NCBI RefSeq assembly: GCF_003994855.1 | Contig: NZ_CP034142.1 | Coordinates: forward strand, 3,348,001 to 3,412,000 | Direction: 5' to 3' | Length of the DNA: 64,000 nt | From: Marinobacter sp. NP-4(2019) | GTDB taxonomy: Bacteria; Pseudomonadota; Gammaproteobacteria; Pseudomonadales; Oleiphilaceae | Shown: piece by piece, positions 1 to 8,156 of the stretch | How the letters are laid out: every line of letters begins with the position of its first letter | Numbering within the stretch: the stretch's first letter is position 1 | The notes under the pieces: model-generated | Seen by the model: only the letters and a program-made list of their open reading frames with translations | Told to the model about the DNA's origin: nothing | Databases searched by the model: none | Position numbers and translations under genes: made by a program

Positions 1-297
1 CAGGAGTCCCTCCTCGCAGGCCGCGCTGGCATCCGACTGGATCATGTCGATTACGTCCCATTCCACGTTTCCGGACGCCAGATGGTCGCGAAGCACCTGC
101 AAGCCACCGTTATAGAGGACCGTGCGCACTTCAATACCCGTCTGCTCGGTAAACGGCTGAAAATAGGCCTCCCTCTGGCTCGCCTCGTAGGCTCCGCCCC
201 AGGTGGCCACCGTCAGCACCCGCTCTTCAGCTGACAACAGGCCCGGAAGGACCAGCACAGCGCCCATCAGCATCGTCCAGCTGCTAAGCCGCTTCAT
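1..297 (-). CDS. Extracellular solute-binding protein, N-terminal part (cut by window edge)
   Basis: Read on the minus strand from an ATG at 297, the frame stays open to the window edge (99 codons). It begins with a Sec-type signal peptide (MKRLSSWTMLMGAVLVLPGL, then LSAEE). The mature part, with LTVATWGGAYEASQREAYF, FTEQTGIEV and a WDVIDM segment, resembles the N-terminal lobe of periplasmic spermidine/putrescine-type ABC transporter binding proteins. The start codon lies inside the last codons of the upstream ClC gene (14-base overlap), which suggests translational coupling. The substrate cannot be deduced from this fragment. The neighbouring one-carbon genes make a methylated amine or osmolyte possible, but this is inference. 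Confidence 0.8.
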   Translation of the reverse strand, partial: MKRLSSWTMLMGAVLVLPGLLSAEERVLTVATWGGAYEASQREAYFQPFTEQTGIEVRTVLYNGGLQVLRDHLASGNVEWDVIDMIQSDASAACEEGLL

Positions 298-2014
298 TTT
301 CTTCCTCACGCAGATCATGAACGATTTCCAGGTAGGCCCGGATCACCGCCTCTTCCGGCACCACGCCAATCAGTCGGCCATCACCACCGACCAGTGGCAC
401 GGCCTCCCCCAGAAATCCCCGCAGCATTTCCATGGATTGCCAAACCGTGGTGTCGGCATCAAACCGTGTCGCGTCGGCCACCATTACGGTCTCCAACGGT
501 GCATCAGCCCGACCATTGACCAGTTTCTGCAGCCGCACCACCCCCCGGAACAGCCCCTCACGGGTCAGCACCATGGCCTCGGCCCGGTCATCCTCCACCA
601 GTCGCTGGCGCACGGCTCCGACGGTTTCATCCACGTAGGCCGTAGTGTAGGTCTGGATGCAATAGTCGCGGACCGGATGGGTCTCCAGAATCGCCTTGTC
701 CCGCCCCAGGGAGAGATCAAACCCGCGGGCCCGGAGTTGAAGGTCAAACAGCGAACGCCCGATCACCCGGTAGGAAATGAGATTCGAGAACACCACGGCA
801 ACCATGGCGGCAATGGTCAGGTCATAACTGCGGGTCAGTTCGAATACGATCAGGATCGTGGTCAGCGGTGCGCCGATAACGGAGCTGGCCAGCGCCATCA
901 TGCCGCAGATGGCATACACCTCGAGCCCGGAGTATGGCAGCGGCAGCAGGTAAGGCAGGACCAGGCCGTAGAAGGCGCCGAACAAGATCCCCACCAACAG
1001 GGCCGGGCTGAAAACGCCACCCACAAAACCAAAGCCGATACACAGTGCCGTCAGCACCAGCTTGGCGACGATAATCAGCGCCAGCTCGCCAATGCCGAAG
1101 GCCCCCTCAATGGTGGCGAACCGCAGGGTTTCCTGGCCGATCCCCAGCACTTCGGGAATCCACAGTGCAACCAGCCCCAGCACCAACCCTGCCGACGCTG
1201 GCTTCAACCACTGCGGCACCGGAAACCGACCGGCAGCGGCGGTACTGGCTCGCAGCAGCCACATAAAACCACAGGCCAGCCCGGCGCTCAGAACTCCTTC
1301 CAGGGCGAAGAACAAAAACTCGTAGCTGTGTTCCACATGATCGAAACTCACCAGGAACAGCGCGGGCCGGTCGAAGATCACGTTGGCGATGATATAGCCG
1401 GTCGCGGAGGCCACGGTGACCGGCGCAAACGCCCGCAGGGAATAGTGACGCAGGATCACTTCGTGAGCGAATACCAGCCCGGCGATAGGCGCATTGAATG
1501 CGGTGGCAATAGCGGCTGCCACTCCACAGGCGATGGCGATGGAGCGCTGGTGCCGAAGATTGAGCCTGAGGTGGCCGGCGAGATTGCCGAACATGGCACC
1601 CAGGTAAACCAGTGGACCGTACTGCCCCACCGAGGCCCCGCTGCCAAGGGAGACCAGAGCCGCCAGGGTGGACGCCAGGCCGCTGCGAAAACCGGGCCCG
1701 GCGCGTTGGGTCTGCGCTGCCAGGATGGCATCGGGAGGGGCCAGGGCGCGCCGTTCCTGCACAAACCAGCGAACAATCAACCCGACCATCAGTCCGCCGC
1801 ACGCCGGCACCGCGATGGTTGCAGCCACCACCAACAGGTGCCGGTCCTCCGCCTGGATACGGGCGTAAGGCGACACCAGCAGATAATCATTCAGTAGCAG
1901 AACCGCCTCAACAAAGGCAATGGCCGCCAGTGACGCTATGGCACCCACGATGACAGCCACCACCGTCACCATGATGACTTGATACACCGTCTGCCGAACG
2001 TCCAGTCTGTCCAT
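284..2014 (-). CDS. ClC-family chloride channel/transporter with C-terminal CBS domains, atypical filter
   Basis: A 576-residue polytopic membrane protein of the voltage-gated chloride channel (ClC) family. About ten hydrophobic segments precede a cytoplasmic C-terminal pair of CBS-like domains (roughly residues 430-570). The GGVFSPALLVG segment matches the conserved GxFxP anion-binding motif. The motif corresponding to GREGP reads GQYGP (about residues 130-134), so the external gating glutamate is replaced by tyrosine, and the usual GSGIP motif is not recognisable (RALAPPDAILA in its place). In the family, loss of the gating glutamate tends to uncouple proton exchange, so a channel-like mode is possible. 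I chose the ATG at 2014; a longer GTG start at 2083 in the same frame is less likely. The 3' end overlaps the solute-binding protein start by 14 bases. Confidence 0.88.
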   Translation of the reverse strand: MDRLDVRQTVYQVIMVTVVAVIVGAIASLAAIAFVEAVLLLNDYLLVSPYARIQAEDRHLLVVAATIAVPACGGLMVGLIVRWFVQERRALAPPDAILAAQTQRAGPGFRSGLASTLAALVSLGSGASVGQYGPLVYLGAMFGNLAGHLRLNLRHQRSIAIACGVAAAIATAFNAPIAGLVFAHEVILRHYSLRAFAPVTVASATGYIIANVIFDRPALFLVSFDHVEHSYEFLFFALEGVLSAGLACGFMWLLRASTAAAGRFPVPQWLKPASAGLVLGLVALWIPEVLGIGQETLRFATIEGAFGIGELALIIVAKLVLTALCIGFGFVGGVFSPALLVGILFGAFYGLVLPYLLPLPYSGLEVYAICGMMALASSVIGAPLTTILIVFELTRSYDLTIAAMVAVVFSNLISYRVIGRSLFDLQLRARGFDLSLGRDKAILETHPVRDYCIQTYTTAYVDETVGAVRQRLVEDDRAEAMVLTREGLFRGVVRLQKLVNGRADAPLETVMVADATRFDADTTVWQSMEMLRGFLGEAVPLVGGDGRLIGVVPEEAVIRAYLEIVHDLREEENEAA

Positions 2015-2166
2015 GATGCCAGTGCCGTTTTTGGACTGAAGTATGTCGTATTTAATGTAGCAACCTCCCGGAATCGGGGCCACATTGAAACAAAGCCGTG
2101 TCCGGAATGACTGGCAGCAGTCTTGATATTCCTGGTTGAATATTTCTGGTGGAAGGGGTTATCGCT

Positions 2167-4737
2167 ATGGCACAACTACCGAAAAGCGCAAAAGTCGTGA
2201 TTATCGGGCAAGGGGGAATTGTTGGCTCATCGGTGGCCCACCACCTGATCGAACGCGGATGGGACAACATCGTTGGGCTGGAGAAGTCCGCCATTCCCAC
2301 GGACATTGGCTCCACCTCCCACGCCTCGGATTTCTGTTTCACCACCTCCCAAGACAAGCTCAACGTCTACACCACCAAGTACAGCCAGGCATTTTACGAA
2401 AAACGCGGAAACTACGAGAAATGCGGTGGCATGGAGGTCGCCCGCATCGATGATGATGAGCGCATGGACGAGCTTCGCCGAAAAGTCGGCTCCGGCAAGG
2501 CTTTTGGCACCAATGTCAGCATGATTTCACCCCAAGAGGCCAAGGAACTGTTCCCGCTGCTGAATGAGAATTGCATCCAGGGTGCCATGTGGGACCCGGA
2601 TGCCGGGCTGGTGGTGCCCCGGTCCCAGAAAGTGGCCGGCGACTTGGTGGAAGAAGCCGTTGCCACCGGCAAACTGCAGGCGTTCCCCTACACACCGGCG
2701 ATCCGAATTGATGTCCAGGACGGCCAGGTGCGCGGTGTGGAAACCCATAAGGGCTACATCGAGACGGAATACGTGGTGCTCTCCATGGGTATCTGGGGGC
2801 CGTTGATGGCCAGTACCGCTTCGTCCCCCCTGCCACTGATGCCGCTGGAACATCCGCTGCTGTTCTTCGGTCCCTACGAGGCACTGAACGGTACCGGCAA
2901 GCAGATCGTCTATCCACTGTTCCGCGACCAGGGCAACTCCGCCTATGTGCGGGACACCGGCGACCCGACCACCACCGAAGGCGGTCACATCGAGTGGGGC
3001 TACTACGAAGCGGAAGACCCGCGCCTGGTGTACCCCAGTGCCATCGCCGAACCCAAAGACGCACGGATGTCTCCGTCCATGCGGGACCTGTCGCTGGAGC
3101 AGGTCATGGATGCCTATGAAAAGGCCATCGAAATGACCCCGATCCTGGGCGAACTGGGCTGGGAAGAGAAACATTCCTTTAACGGACTGTTGTCCGTCAC
3201 GCCGGATGGCGGCTCACTGATGGGGGAATCTCCGGAAGTGCGCAACCTGTGGTTCTGCGAAGCGGTCTGGGTCAAGGACGGTCCCGGGGCCGGCAAGGTT
3301 CTGGCGGACTGGATGACCGACGGTAGGCCGGAACTGGACCCGCACAGCATCGATATCGCCCGCCACTACCCGCTGCAGAAAACACCGGATTACGTCTACA
3401 ACCGCTGCTACGAAACCGCGAAAAAAATCTACAATCCGGCGGTTCATCCCCGGGAGCCCTACCTGACCGGGCGCCAGATGCGGACCAGCCCCTTCTACCT
3501 GCGGGAGGTGGAACTGGGGGGCTATTTCATGGAAGCCGCCGGCTGGGAGCGGGCCCATGGTTACGCCGCCAACGAAGCAACGCTGCTGGAGAAGTACCGG
3601 GACCGGATACCGGTGCGGGAACACGAATGGGACGCCCGGCATTTCTGGGAAGTCTCCAATGCCGAACAACTGGAGATGAGTGAATCCGTGGGCATGATCA
3701 ACCTGTCCCACTTCGCTATCTTCGATATCTCCGGCGATGATGCCGAAGCCCTGCTGGAGTACCTTTCCGTTGCCAAGGTGGGCGGCACCACGCCCCATGG
3801 CAAAGGGGTATACACGCATTTCCTCGACGACCGGGGAGGTGTCCGCTCCGACCTGACCATCATCCGCCGGGGCGATAACGACTACCGGGTGATCTGTGGT
3901 GGTGACACCGGCCACCGGGACTATTGCTGGATCACGCGGATGGCCCGGGCAAAAGGTCTGGACAAGGTTCGCGTACAGGACCGCACCGATGAGCTTGCCA
4001 CCCTGGGGCTGTGGGGACCCAAAGCACGGGAGACCCTGTCATCGCTGGTCAGCAATCCGGACGAACTGTCCCACGAGAACTTCCCCTTTGCCACCGCCCG
4101 GGAACTGAATATCCAGGGCGTACCGGTCTGGGCCTTCCGCATTTCCTATGTGGGGGAGCAGGGCTGGGAACTCTACTTCCCGTTCAGCTACGGCCTGCGG
4201 ATCTGGGACCTGCTCTACGACGCGGGTGTCACCCCCGTTGGCATCGAAACCTACGCCAACACCCGCCGGCTGGAGAAGAGTTTGCGCCTGCAGAACGTGG
4301 ATCTGGAGGTGGAATACAACCTGTACGAGGCCGGACTGGCCCGCCCCAAGGTCAAGGAAGCGGACTTCCATGGCAAGGCCGCCTACCTGGAGCAGCGGGC
4401 ACTGCCACAGCAGGCCGCCTACCTGTGCACCATGACCATGCTGGAGCACCGTGATGCCAGCGGCGTATTGCGCTACCCGGTGGGCCAGTGGCCGATCCTG
4501 GACCCGCAAACCGGCGAGGTGCTGGTGGACAGCCAGGGGCGTCGATCCTACAACACCAGTGCCGTCTGGGGGCCGTCGGTGGGCAAGATCATCCTGCTGG
4601 GGTACATCCCGGCCGATTATGCCCAGGAAGGGCGGGAACTGACCCTGGAATACTTCCAGGAGCACTACCCGATCCGGATTGAGGCGGTTGGTTACCGGGC
4701 ACTGTTTGATCCTGATAACGAGCGGGTGAAATCCTGA
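2167..4737 (+). CDS. FAD-dependent dehydrogenase/GcvT fusion (dimethylglycine/sarcosine dehydrogenase family)
   Basis: An 856-residue two-part enzyme. The N-terminal half is a DAO-type FAD oxidoreductase with a Rossmann dinucleotide motif (VVIIGQGGIVGSSVAHHL). Its GSTSHASD segment aligns with the GSTWHAAG of dimethylglycine dehydrogenase, where the histidine carries covalent FAD. A linker with AGWERAHGY precedes a GcvT-type folate-binding domain from about residue 480 to the end (FAIFDISGDDAEALL, GEQGWELYFP). In this family the flavin domain oxidises an N-methyl group and the GcvT domain passes the C1 unit to tetrahydrofolate as methylene-THF. The ATG at 2167 follows GGAAGG; an in-frame GTG at 2149 is less likely. 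Serine dehydratase converges downstream, fitting glycine-to-serine-to-pyruvate disposal. The true substrate (dimethylglycine, sarcosine or another N-methyl compound) is not determined by sequence. Confidence 0.9.
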   Translation: MAQLPKSAKVVIIGQGGIVGSSVAHHLIERGWDNIVGLEKSAIPTDIGSTSHASDFCFTTSQDKLNVYTTKYSQAFYEKRGNYEKCGGMEVARIDDDERMDELRRKVGSGKAFGTNVSMISPQEAKELFPLLNENCIQGAMWDPDAGLVVPRSQKVAGDLVEEAVATGKLQAFPYTPAIRIDVQDGQVRGVETHKGYIETEYVVLSMGIWGPLMASTASSPLPLMPLEHPLLFFGPYEALNGTGKQIVYPLFRDQGNSAYVRDTGDPTTTEGGHIEWGYYEAEDPRLVYPSAIAEPKDARMSPSMRDLSLEQVMDAYEKAIEMTPILGELGWEEKHSFNGLLSVTPDGGSLMGESPEVRNLWFCEAVWVKDGPGAGKVLADWMTDGRPELDPHSIDIARHYPLQKTPDYVYNRCYETAKKIYNPAVHPREPYLTGRQMRTSPFYLREVELGGYFMEAAGWERAHGYAANEATLLEKYRDRIPVREHEWDARHFWEVSNAEQLEMSESVGMINLSHFAIFDISGDDAEALLEYLSVAKVGGTTPHGKGVYTHFLDDRGGVRSDLTIIRRGDNDYRVICGGDTGHRDYCWITRMARAKGLDKVRVQDRTDELATLGLWGPKARETLSSLVSNPDELSHENFPFATARELNIQGVPVWAFRISYVGEQGWELYFPFSYGLRIWDLLYDAGVTPVGIETYANTRRLEKSLRLQNVDLEVEYNLYEAGLARPKVKEADFHGKAAYLEQRALPQQAAYLCTMTMLEHRDASGVLRYPVGQWPILDPQTGEVLVDSQGRRSYNTSAVWGPSVGKIILLGYIPADYAQEGRELTLEYFQEHYPIRIEAVGYRALFDPDNERVKS

Positions 4738-4764
4738 CGGCCAATCTCTCGCCAATGCCGGCGG

Positions 4765-6147
4765 TCAGCATTCAATGATGTTGACCGCCAGCCCGCCCCT
4801 GGCGGTTTCCTTGTACTTGTCGAGCATGTCGCGACCGGTTTCCCTCATGGTGTGAAGCACCTTGTCGAGAGAGACATAGTGTTTGCCATCCCCCCGCAGG
4901 GCCATGATCGCTGCATCAATGGCTTTTACCGATGCCATGGCATTGCGCTCGATACAGGGGATCTGCACCAGCCCGCCAATCGGATCACAGGTCATGCCCA
5001 GGTGATGCTCCATGCCAATTTCCGCAGCATTCTCCACCTGCTCCGGTGAGCCACCGGTGGCGGCAGCAAGTCCGGCAGCCGCCATGGCACAAGCGGAGCC
5101 GACTTCTCCCTGACAACCTACCTCGGCGCCGGAAATGGAGGCATTTTCCTTGAACAGCACACCGATGGCCGCTGCCGTCAGCATGAACCGGACGACACCG
5201 TCGTCATTTGCCCGCGGACAGAACTCCACGAAGTAGTGCAGCACCGCCGGGATAATGCCGGCGGCACCGTTGGTGGGCGCCGTCACAATCCGGCCACCGG
5301 CGGCGTTCTCCTCATTCACCGCCAGGGCATAAAGGTTCACCCAGTCCAGGGCGCTGAGGGAGGGGGAAATCAGATCCACCCGCTGCTTGTCCATCAGCGA
5401 CCGGTGCAGCGCCGCCGCCCGCCGACGAACCTTCAGGCCGCCCGGCAACTCGCCCTCATGGCGAATACCGTTCCGGACGCATTCACGCATCACCTGCCAA
5501 AGCCCGAGGATACCGTCACGGATCTGCTGCGGTGTACGCCAGACCTGTTCGTTGGCAAACATGATATCGGCAATGGCCATATCGTGTTCGCTACACAGTG
5601 CCAGTAACTCTCGACCACTGCCGAACGGATACGGCAGCCGGGTGGTATCCTCCCGGATCGTCAGTTGACCACCCGCTTGAGCATCCACCACAAAGCCGCC
5701 ACCCACCGAGTAGTAGGTTTTCTCGAGCAGGCACCGACCGTCCCCGTCAAAGGCCAGACACATCATGCCATTGGGATGTTCGGGAAGGGATTTGCGGCGA
5801 AAATAGACCAGGTCCGTCTTTTCCCGGAACCGTACGGGCCACCGCCCACCCAGGGACAGGCTCCCGTCGTGGCGGATACGCTCGATGCGGTCTGGCATGG
5901 TATCCGGATCGATCCCGTCCGGACGCTCGCCTTCCAGGCCCATCAATACAGCGGGGCCTGTACCATGCCCCTTGCCAGTAGCGCCCAGCGAACCATACAG
6001 GGAGACTTTCAGCCGCCGGACCGAAGGTGCCAGCTGTTCGGTTTCCAGAGCACTGGCAAACCGACGCGCCGCCTCCATGGGCCCGACCGTATGGGAACTG
6101 GAGGGGCCAATACCAATCTTGAACAGCTCGAACAGACTGATAGCCAA
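4765..6147 (-). CDS. sdaA: L-serine ammonia-lyase (iron-sulfur serine dehydratase)
   Basis: A single-chain 460-residue bacterial L-serine dehydratase that converts L-serine to pyruvate and ammonia in the cytoplasm. The N-terminal SSSHTVGPM motif and the C-terminal GCQGEVGSAC and TCDPIGGLVQIPC motifs are visible; in this family the three [4Fe-4S] cysteines come from these latter segments. The start is a TTG at 6147 with CAGGAG seven bases upstream. It converges on the FAD/GcvT gene. In glycine-betaine and sarcosine catabolism, glycine plus methylene-THF gives serine (GlyA) and serine dehydratase feeds pyruvate, so the location is probably functional. It could equally be named sdaB; sequence alone does not separate the isozymes. 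Confidence 0.95.
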   Translation of the reverse strand: MAISLFELFKIGIGPSSSHTVGPMEAARRFASALETEQLAPSVRRLKVSLYGSLGATGKGHGTGPAVLMGLEGERPDGIDPDTMPDRIERIRHDGSLSLGGRWPVRFREKTDLVYFRRKSLPEHPNGMMCLAFDGDGRCLLEKTYYSVGGGFVVDAQAGGQLTIREDTTRLPYPFGSGRELLALCSEHDMAIADIMFANEQVWRTPQQIRDGILGLWQVMRECVRNGIRHEGELPGGLKVRRRAAALHRSLMDKQRVDLISPSLSALDWVNLYALAVNEENAAGGRIVTAPTNGAAGIIPAVLHYFVEFCPRANDDGVVRFMLTAAAIGVLFKENASISGAEVGCQGEVGSACAMAAAGLAAATGGSPEQVENAAEIGMEHHLGMTCDPIGGLVQIPCIERNAMASVKAIDAAIMALRGDGKHYVSLDKVLHTMRETGRDMLDKYKETARGGLAVNIIEC

Positions 6148-6370
6148 TGGACTGCTCCTGCCGCTGTACGTTCCTTAACGGTAACGCGGCCCGACCTCCG
6201 CCACGTGCTTGCAGGCGACACTCGCAGCATGATTTACGACACATCGCAAGCCCGGGCCAAATGCATCAGGAACGTCGCTTTTGGAACATTCGGGAAGGGG
6301 CGATGTCGGTTGTGGACCATTCGTCACCACTGCTCCATCTTAGAATGGAATGTAGCCGGAACTGATCATT

Positions 6371-6420
6371 AATTGCACAATCCAATTGCAACAGCTAGTG
6401 TTCAGATTGAGGCGGGGAGA
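6371..6420 (+). promoter_or_regulatory. Candidate operator and ribosome site before the GlxA-type regulator
   Basis: In the 280-base gap between the divergent sdaA and regulator genes the heptamer AATTGCA occurs twice as a direct repeat (6371-6377 and 6384-6390, 13-base period). AraC-type regulators often bind direct repeats, so this may be an autoregulatory or shared operator. A GGGGAGA at 6414-6420 lies seven bases before the GTG chosen as start. Operator function is inferred from pattern and position only. Confidence 0.3.
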
Positions 6421-6427
6421 TAACACA

Positions 6428-7573
6428 GTGGCCACCGATACAGACTCGCACACAGCGCACGCAGGCAACCCTGCCAGTACACCCTATCGGGTGGGCTTTC
6501 TGCTGATCGACAACTTTACCCTGATCGCATTAGCCACGGCTGTTGAGCCCCTGAGAATGGCCAACCAGCTGGCCGGTGCCGAACTTTATTCATGGAAACT
6601 GCTGACAGCGGAAGGCGAAGCTGCCCGCGCCAGTGACGGCATTACCATGCTGCCGGATGCCTCAATTCGCGACGAACATGAATTTGACCTGATCATCGTG
6701 GTCGCCGGCATCGATGTCACCCGCAGTTTTTCGCCGAATGAAGTCAACTGGCTGAAACAAATGTCCCGCCGGCATGTGTTACTGGGGGCTGTATGCACGG
6801 GGGCCTACGTCCTCGCCAGTGCGGGCCTGCTCGACGGCTATTCCTGCAGTGCCCACTGGGAGTGCCTGGAAGCCATACAGGAGCGTTTCCCCCGGGTACA
6901 GACCAACAACCACCTGTTTACCGTGCAGCGTGAACGGATGACCTGCACCGGCGGCACCGTTCCCATGCATATGATGCTCAGCTTCCTGGCACGCCGACAT
7001 GGCCAGGAACTCAGCAATGCCGTATCCCATATGTTCGTCTGTGACAGGGTGCGCGAAGAGCGGGAGCAACAACCCATGCCGATGCTTCCCAAGCTGGCCT
7101 GCGCACAGCCCAAACTTGCAGAAGCTGCCCAGTTGATGGAAGCCAACATCGAAGAACCCATAGAGCTTCAGGAACTGGCCACCCTGGCAGGAATCTCCCG
7201 CCGCCAGCTCGAACGTCTTTTTCTGAAACACATGGGCTGCACGCCCTCACGCTACTACCTGAGGATACGACTCAACCGGGCCCGCCGACTGCTGAAACAG
7301 ACCTCGTGCTCCATTGTTGAAATTGCTTCCATGTGTGGGTTTGTCTCCGCGACCCATTTCAGCCGCTGCTACCGTAAATTCATGGGCAGGGCTCCGAAGC
7401 ATGAACGAATGGAGGTTTTTACTCCGGACATCACCGGTGATGTCATCACTGACACCATGCAGAGCCTGCCATCGTCATCGATGATGGCGCTGCGCCGCGC
7501 CCGGGTCGAGCCGACTTACGGCATTTTCGGTCCGGAGAATCCACCGCCGAGGTCATCCGGGACCGTGAACTGA
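6428..7573 (+). CDS. GbdR-like GlxA-family AraC transcriptional regulator
   Basis: A 381-residue regulator. An N-terminal class-I glutamine-amidotransferase-like (DJ-1/PfpI) domain (YRVGFLLIDNFTLIALATA, then AVCTGAYVLASAGLL) is followed by a C-terminal AraC double helix-turn-helix (about residues 240-340; LATLAGISRRQLERLF and IASMCGFVSATHFSRCYRK). The overall layout and the N-terminus resemble GbdR, the Pseudomonas activator of glycine-betaine and dimethylglycine catabolism. The GTG start at 6428 is chosen because GGGGAGA lies seven bases upstream. A TTG at 6386 would be longer but has no clear ribosome site. It is divergent from sdaA and 40 bases before fdsG, so it probably controls one or both. 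The inducing ligand is unknown. Confidence 0.85.
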   Translation: MATDTDSHTAHAGNPASTPYRVGFLLIDNFTLIALATAVEPLRMANQLAGAELYSWKLLTAEGEAARASDGITMLPDASIRDEHEFDLIIVVAGIDVTRSFSPNEVNWLKQMSRRHVLLGAVCTGAYVLASAGLLDGYSCSAHWECLEAIQERFPRVQTNNHLFTVQRERMTCTGGTVPMHMMLSFLARRHGQELSNAVSHMFVCDRVREEREQQPMPMLPKLACAQPKLAEAAQLMEANIEEPIELQELATLAGISRRQLERLFLKHMGCTPSRYYLRIRLNRARRLLKQTSCSIVEIASMCGFVSATHFSRCYRKFMGRAPKHERMEVFTPDITGDVITDTMQSLPSSSMMALRRARVEPTYGIFGPENPPPRSSGTVN

Positions 7574-7613
7574 CCGTTCCCATGATCGCTGCCCAGGCAG
7601 CGGGAGGCGTCGA

Positions 7614-8156
7614 ATGCAGGAACCGAACTTTAACGATCAGGATAATCGGATAACGCAACTGATCGAGCAGCACCAGCACCTGCCAGGCGCGCTTTTGCCA
7701 CTACTGCATGCCGTGCAACAAGCCTTCGGTTACATCCCTCCTACCACCGTGCCCGCCATTGCCGAAGCCCTGGCCCTGAGCCGGGCCGAGGTGCACGGGG
7801 TCATCAGTTTTTACCACGGTTTCCGCTCCCAGCCCTGCGGTCGTAATGTCCTGCAGATCTGCTGTGCGGAAGCCTGCCAGGCCCGGGGCAGCCGGCAGCT
7901 GGCCGCGCATACCCGGCAACAGCTGGGGGTGGATTTTCACCAGACCACGGCGGATGGCGAGATCACCCTGGAGCCGGTGTATTGTCTGGGCAACTGCGCC
8001 ACCGGCCCAAGCGTCCGCATTGGCGACCGGGTCCTGGGCCGGGTCGACGCGGCAACCATGGACCGCTTGCTGGACGAGTTGACACGGGTCCCCCTCCGCT
8101 TCCAGTCCGAGCCAATGGCCTCCGAAACCGGTGACACAACGCGGGGTAGCCAATGA
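7614..8156 (+). CDS. fdsG: NAD-dependent formate dehydrogenase, gamma subunit
   Basis: A 180-residue NuoE-like [2Fe-2S] thioredoxin-fold subunit. The cysteines expected to hold the cluster are seen in ICCAEACQ and YCLGNCATGPSV. It passes electrons between the flavin subunit FdsB and the iron-sulfur chain of FdsA in the soluble molybdenum formate dehydrogenase complex. The ATG is preceded by GGGAGG at 7602-7607. The stop overlaps the start of fdsB (ATGA), so the two are translationally coupled. The set that follows has the canonical fdsGBA-fdhD-fdsD order. Confidence 0.95.
   Translation: MQEPNFNDQDNRITQLIEQHQHLPGALLPLLHAVQQAFGYIPPTTVPAIAEALALSRAEVHGVISFYHGFRSQPCGRNVLQICCAEACQARGSRQLAAHTRQQLGVDFHQTTADGEITLEPVYCLGNCATGPSVRIGDRVLGRVDAATMDRLLDELTRVPLRFQSEPMASETGDTTRGSQ

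Noticed and set aside
203..1897. Plus-strand open frame of 564 codons antisense to the ClC gene
   Set aside because: The translation is low-complexity (rich in Q, H, G, R) without family features, and the opposite strand encodes a clear ClC protein. It is a GC-bias shadow.
2149..2166. GTG start for the FAD/GcvT gene
   Set aside because: The ATG at 2167 has GGAAGG at proper spacing and begins the protein just before the Rossmann motif as in relatives.
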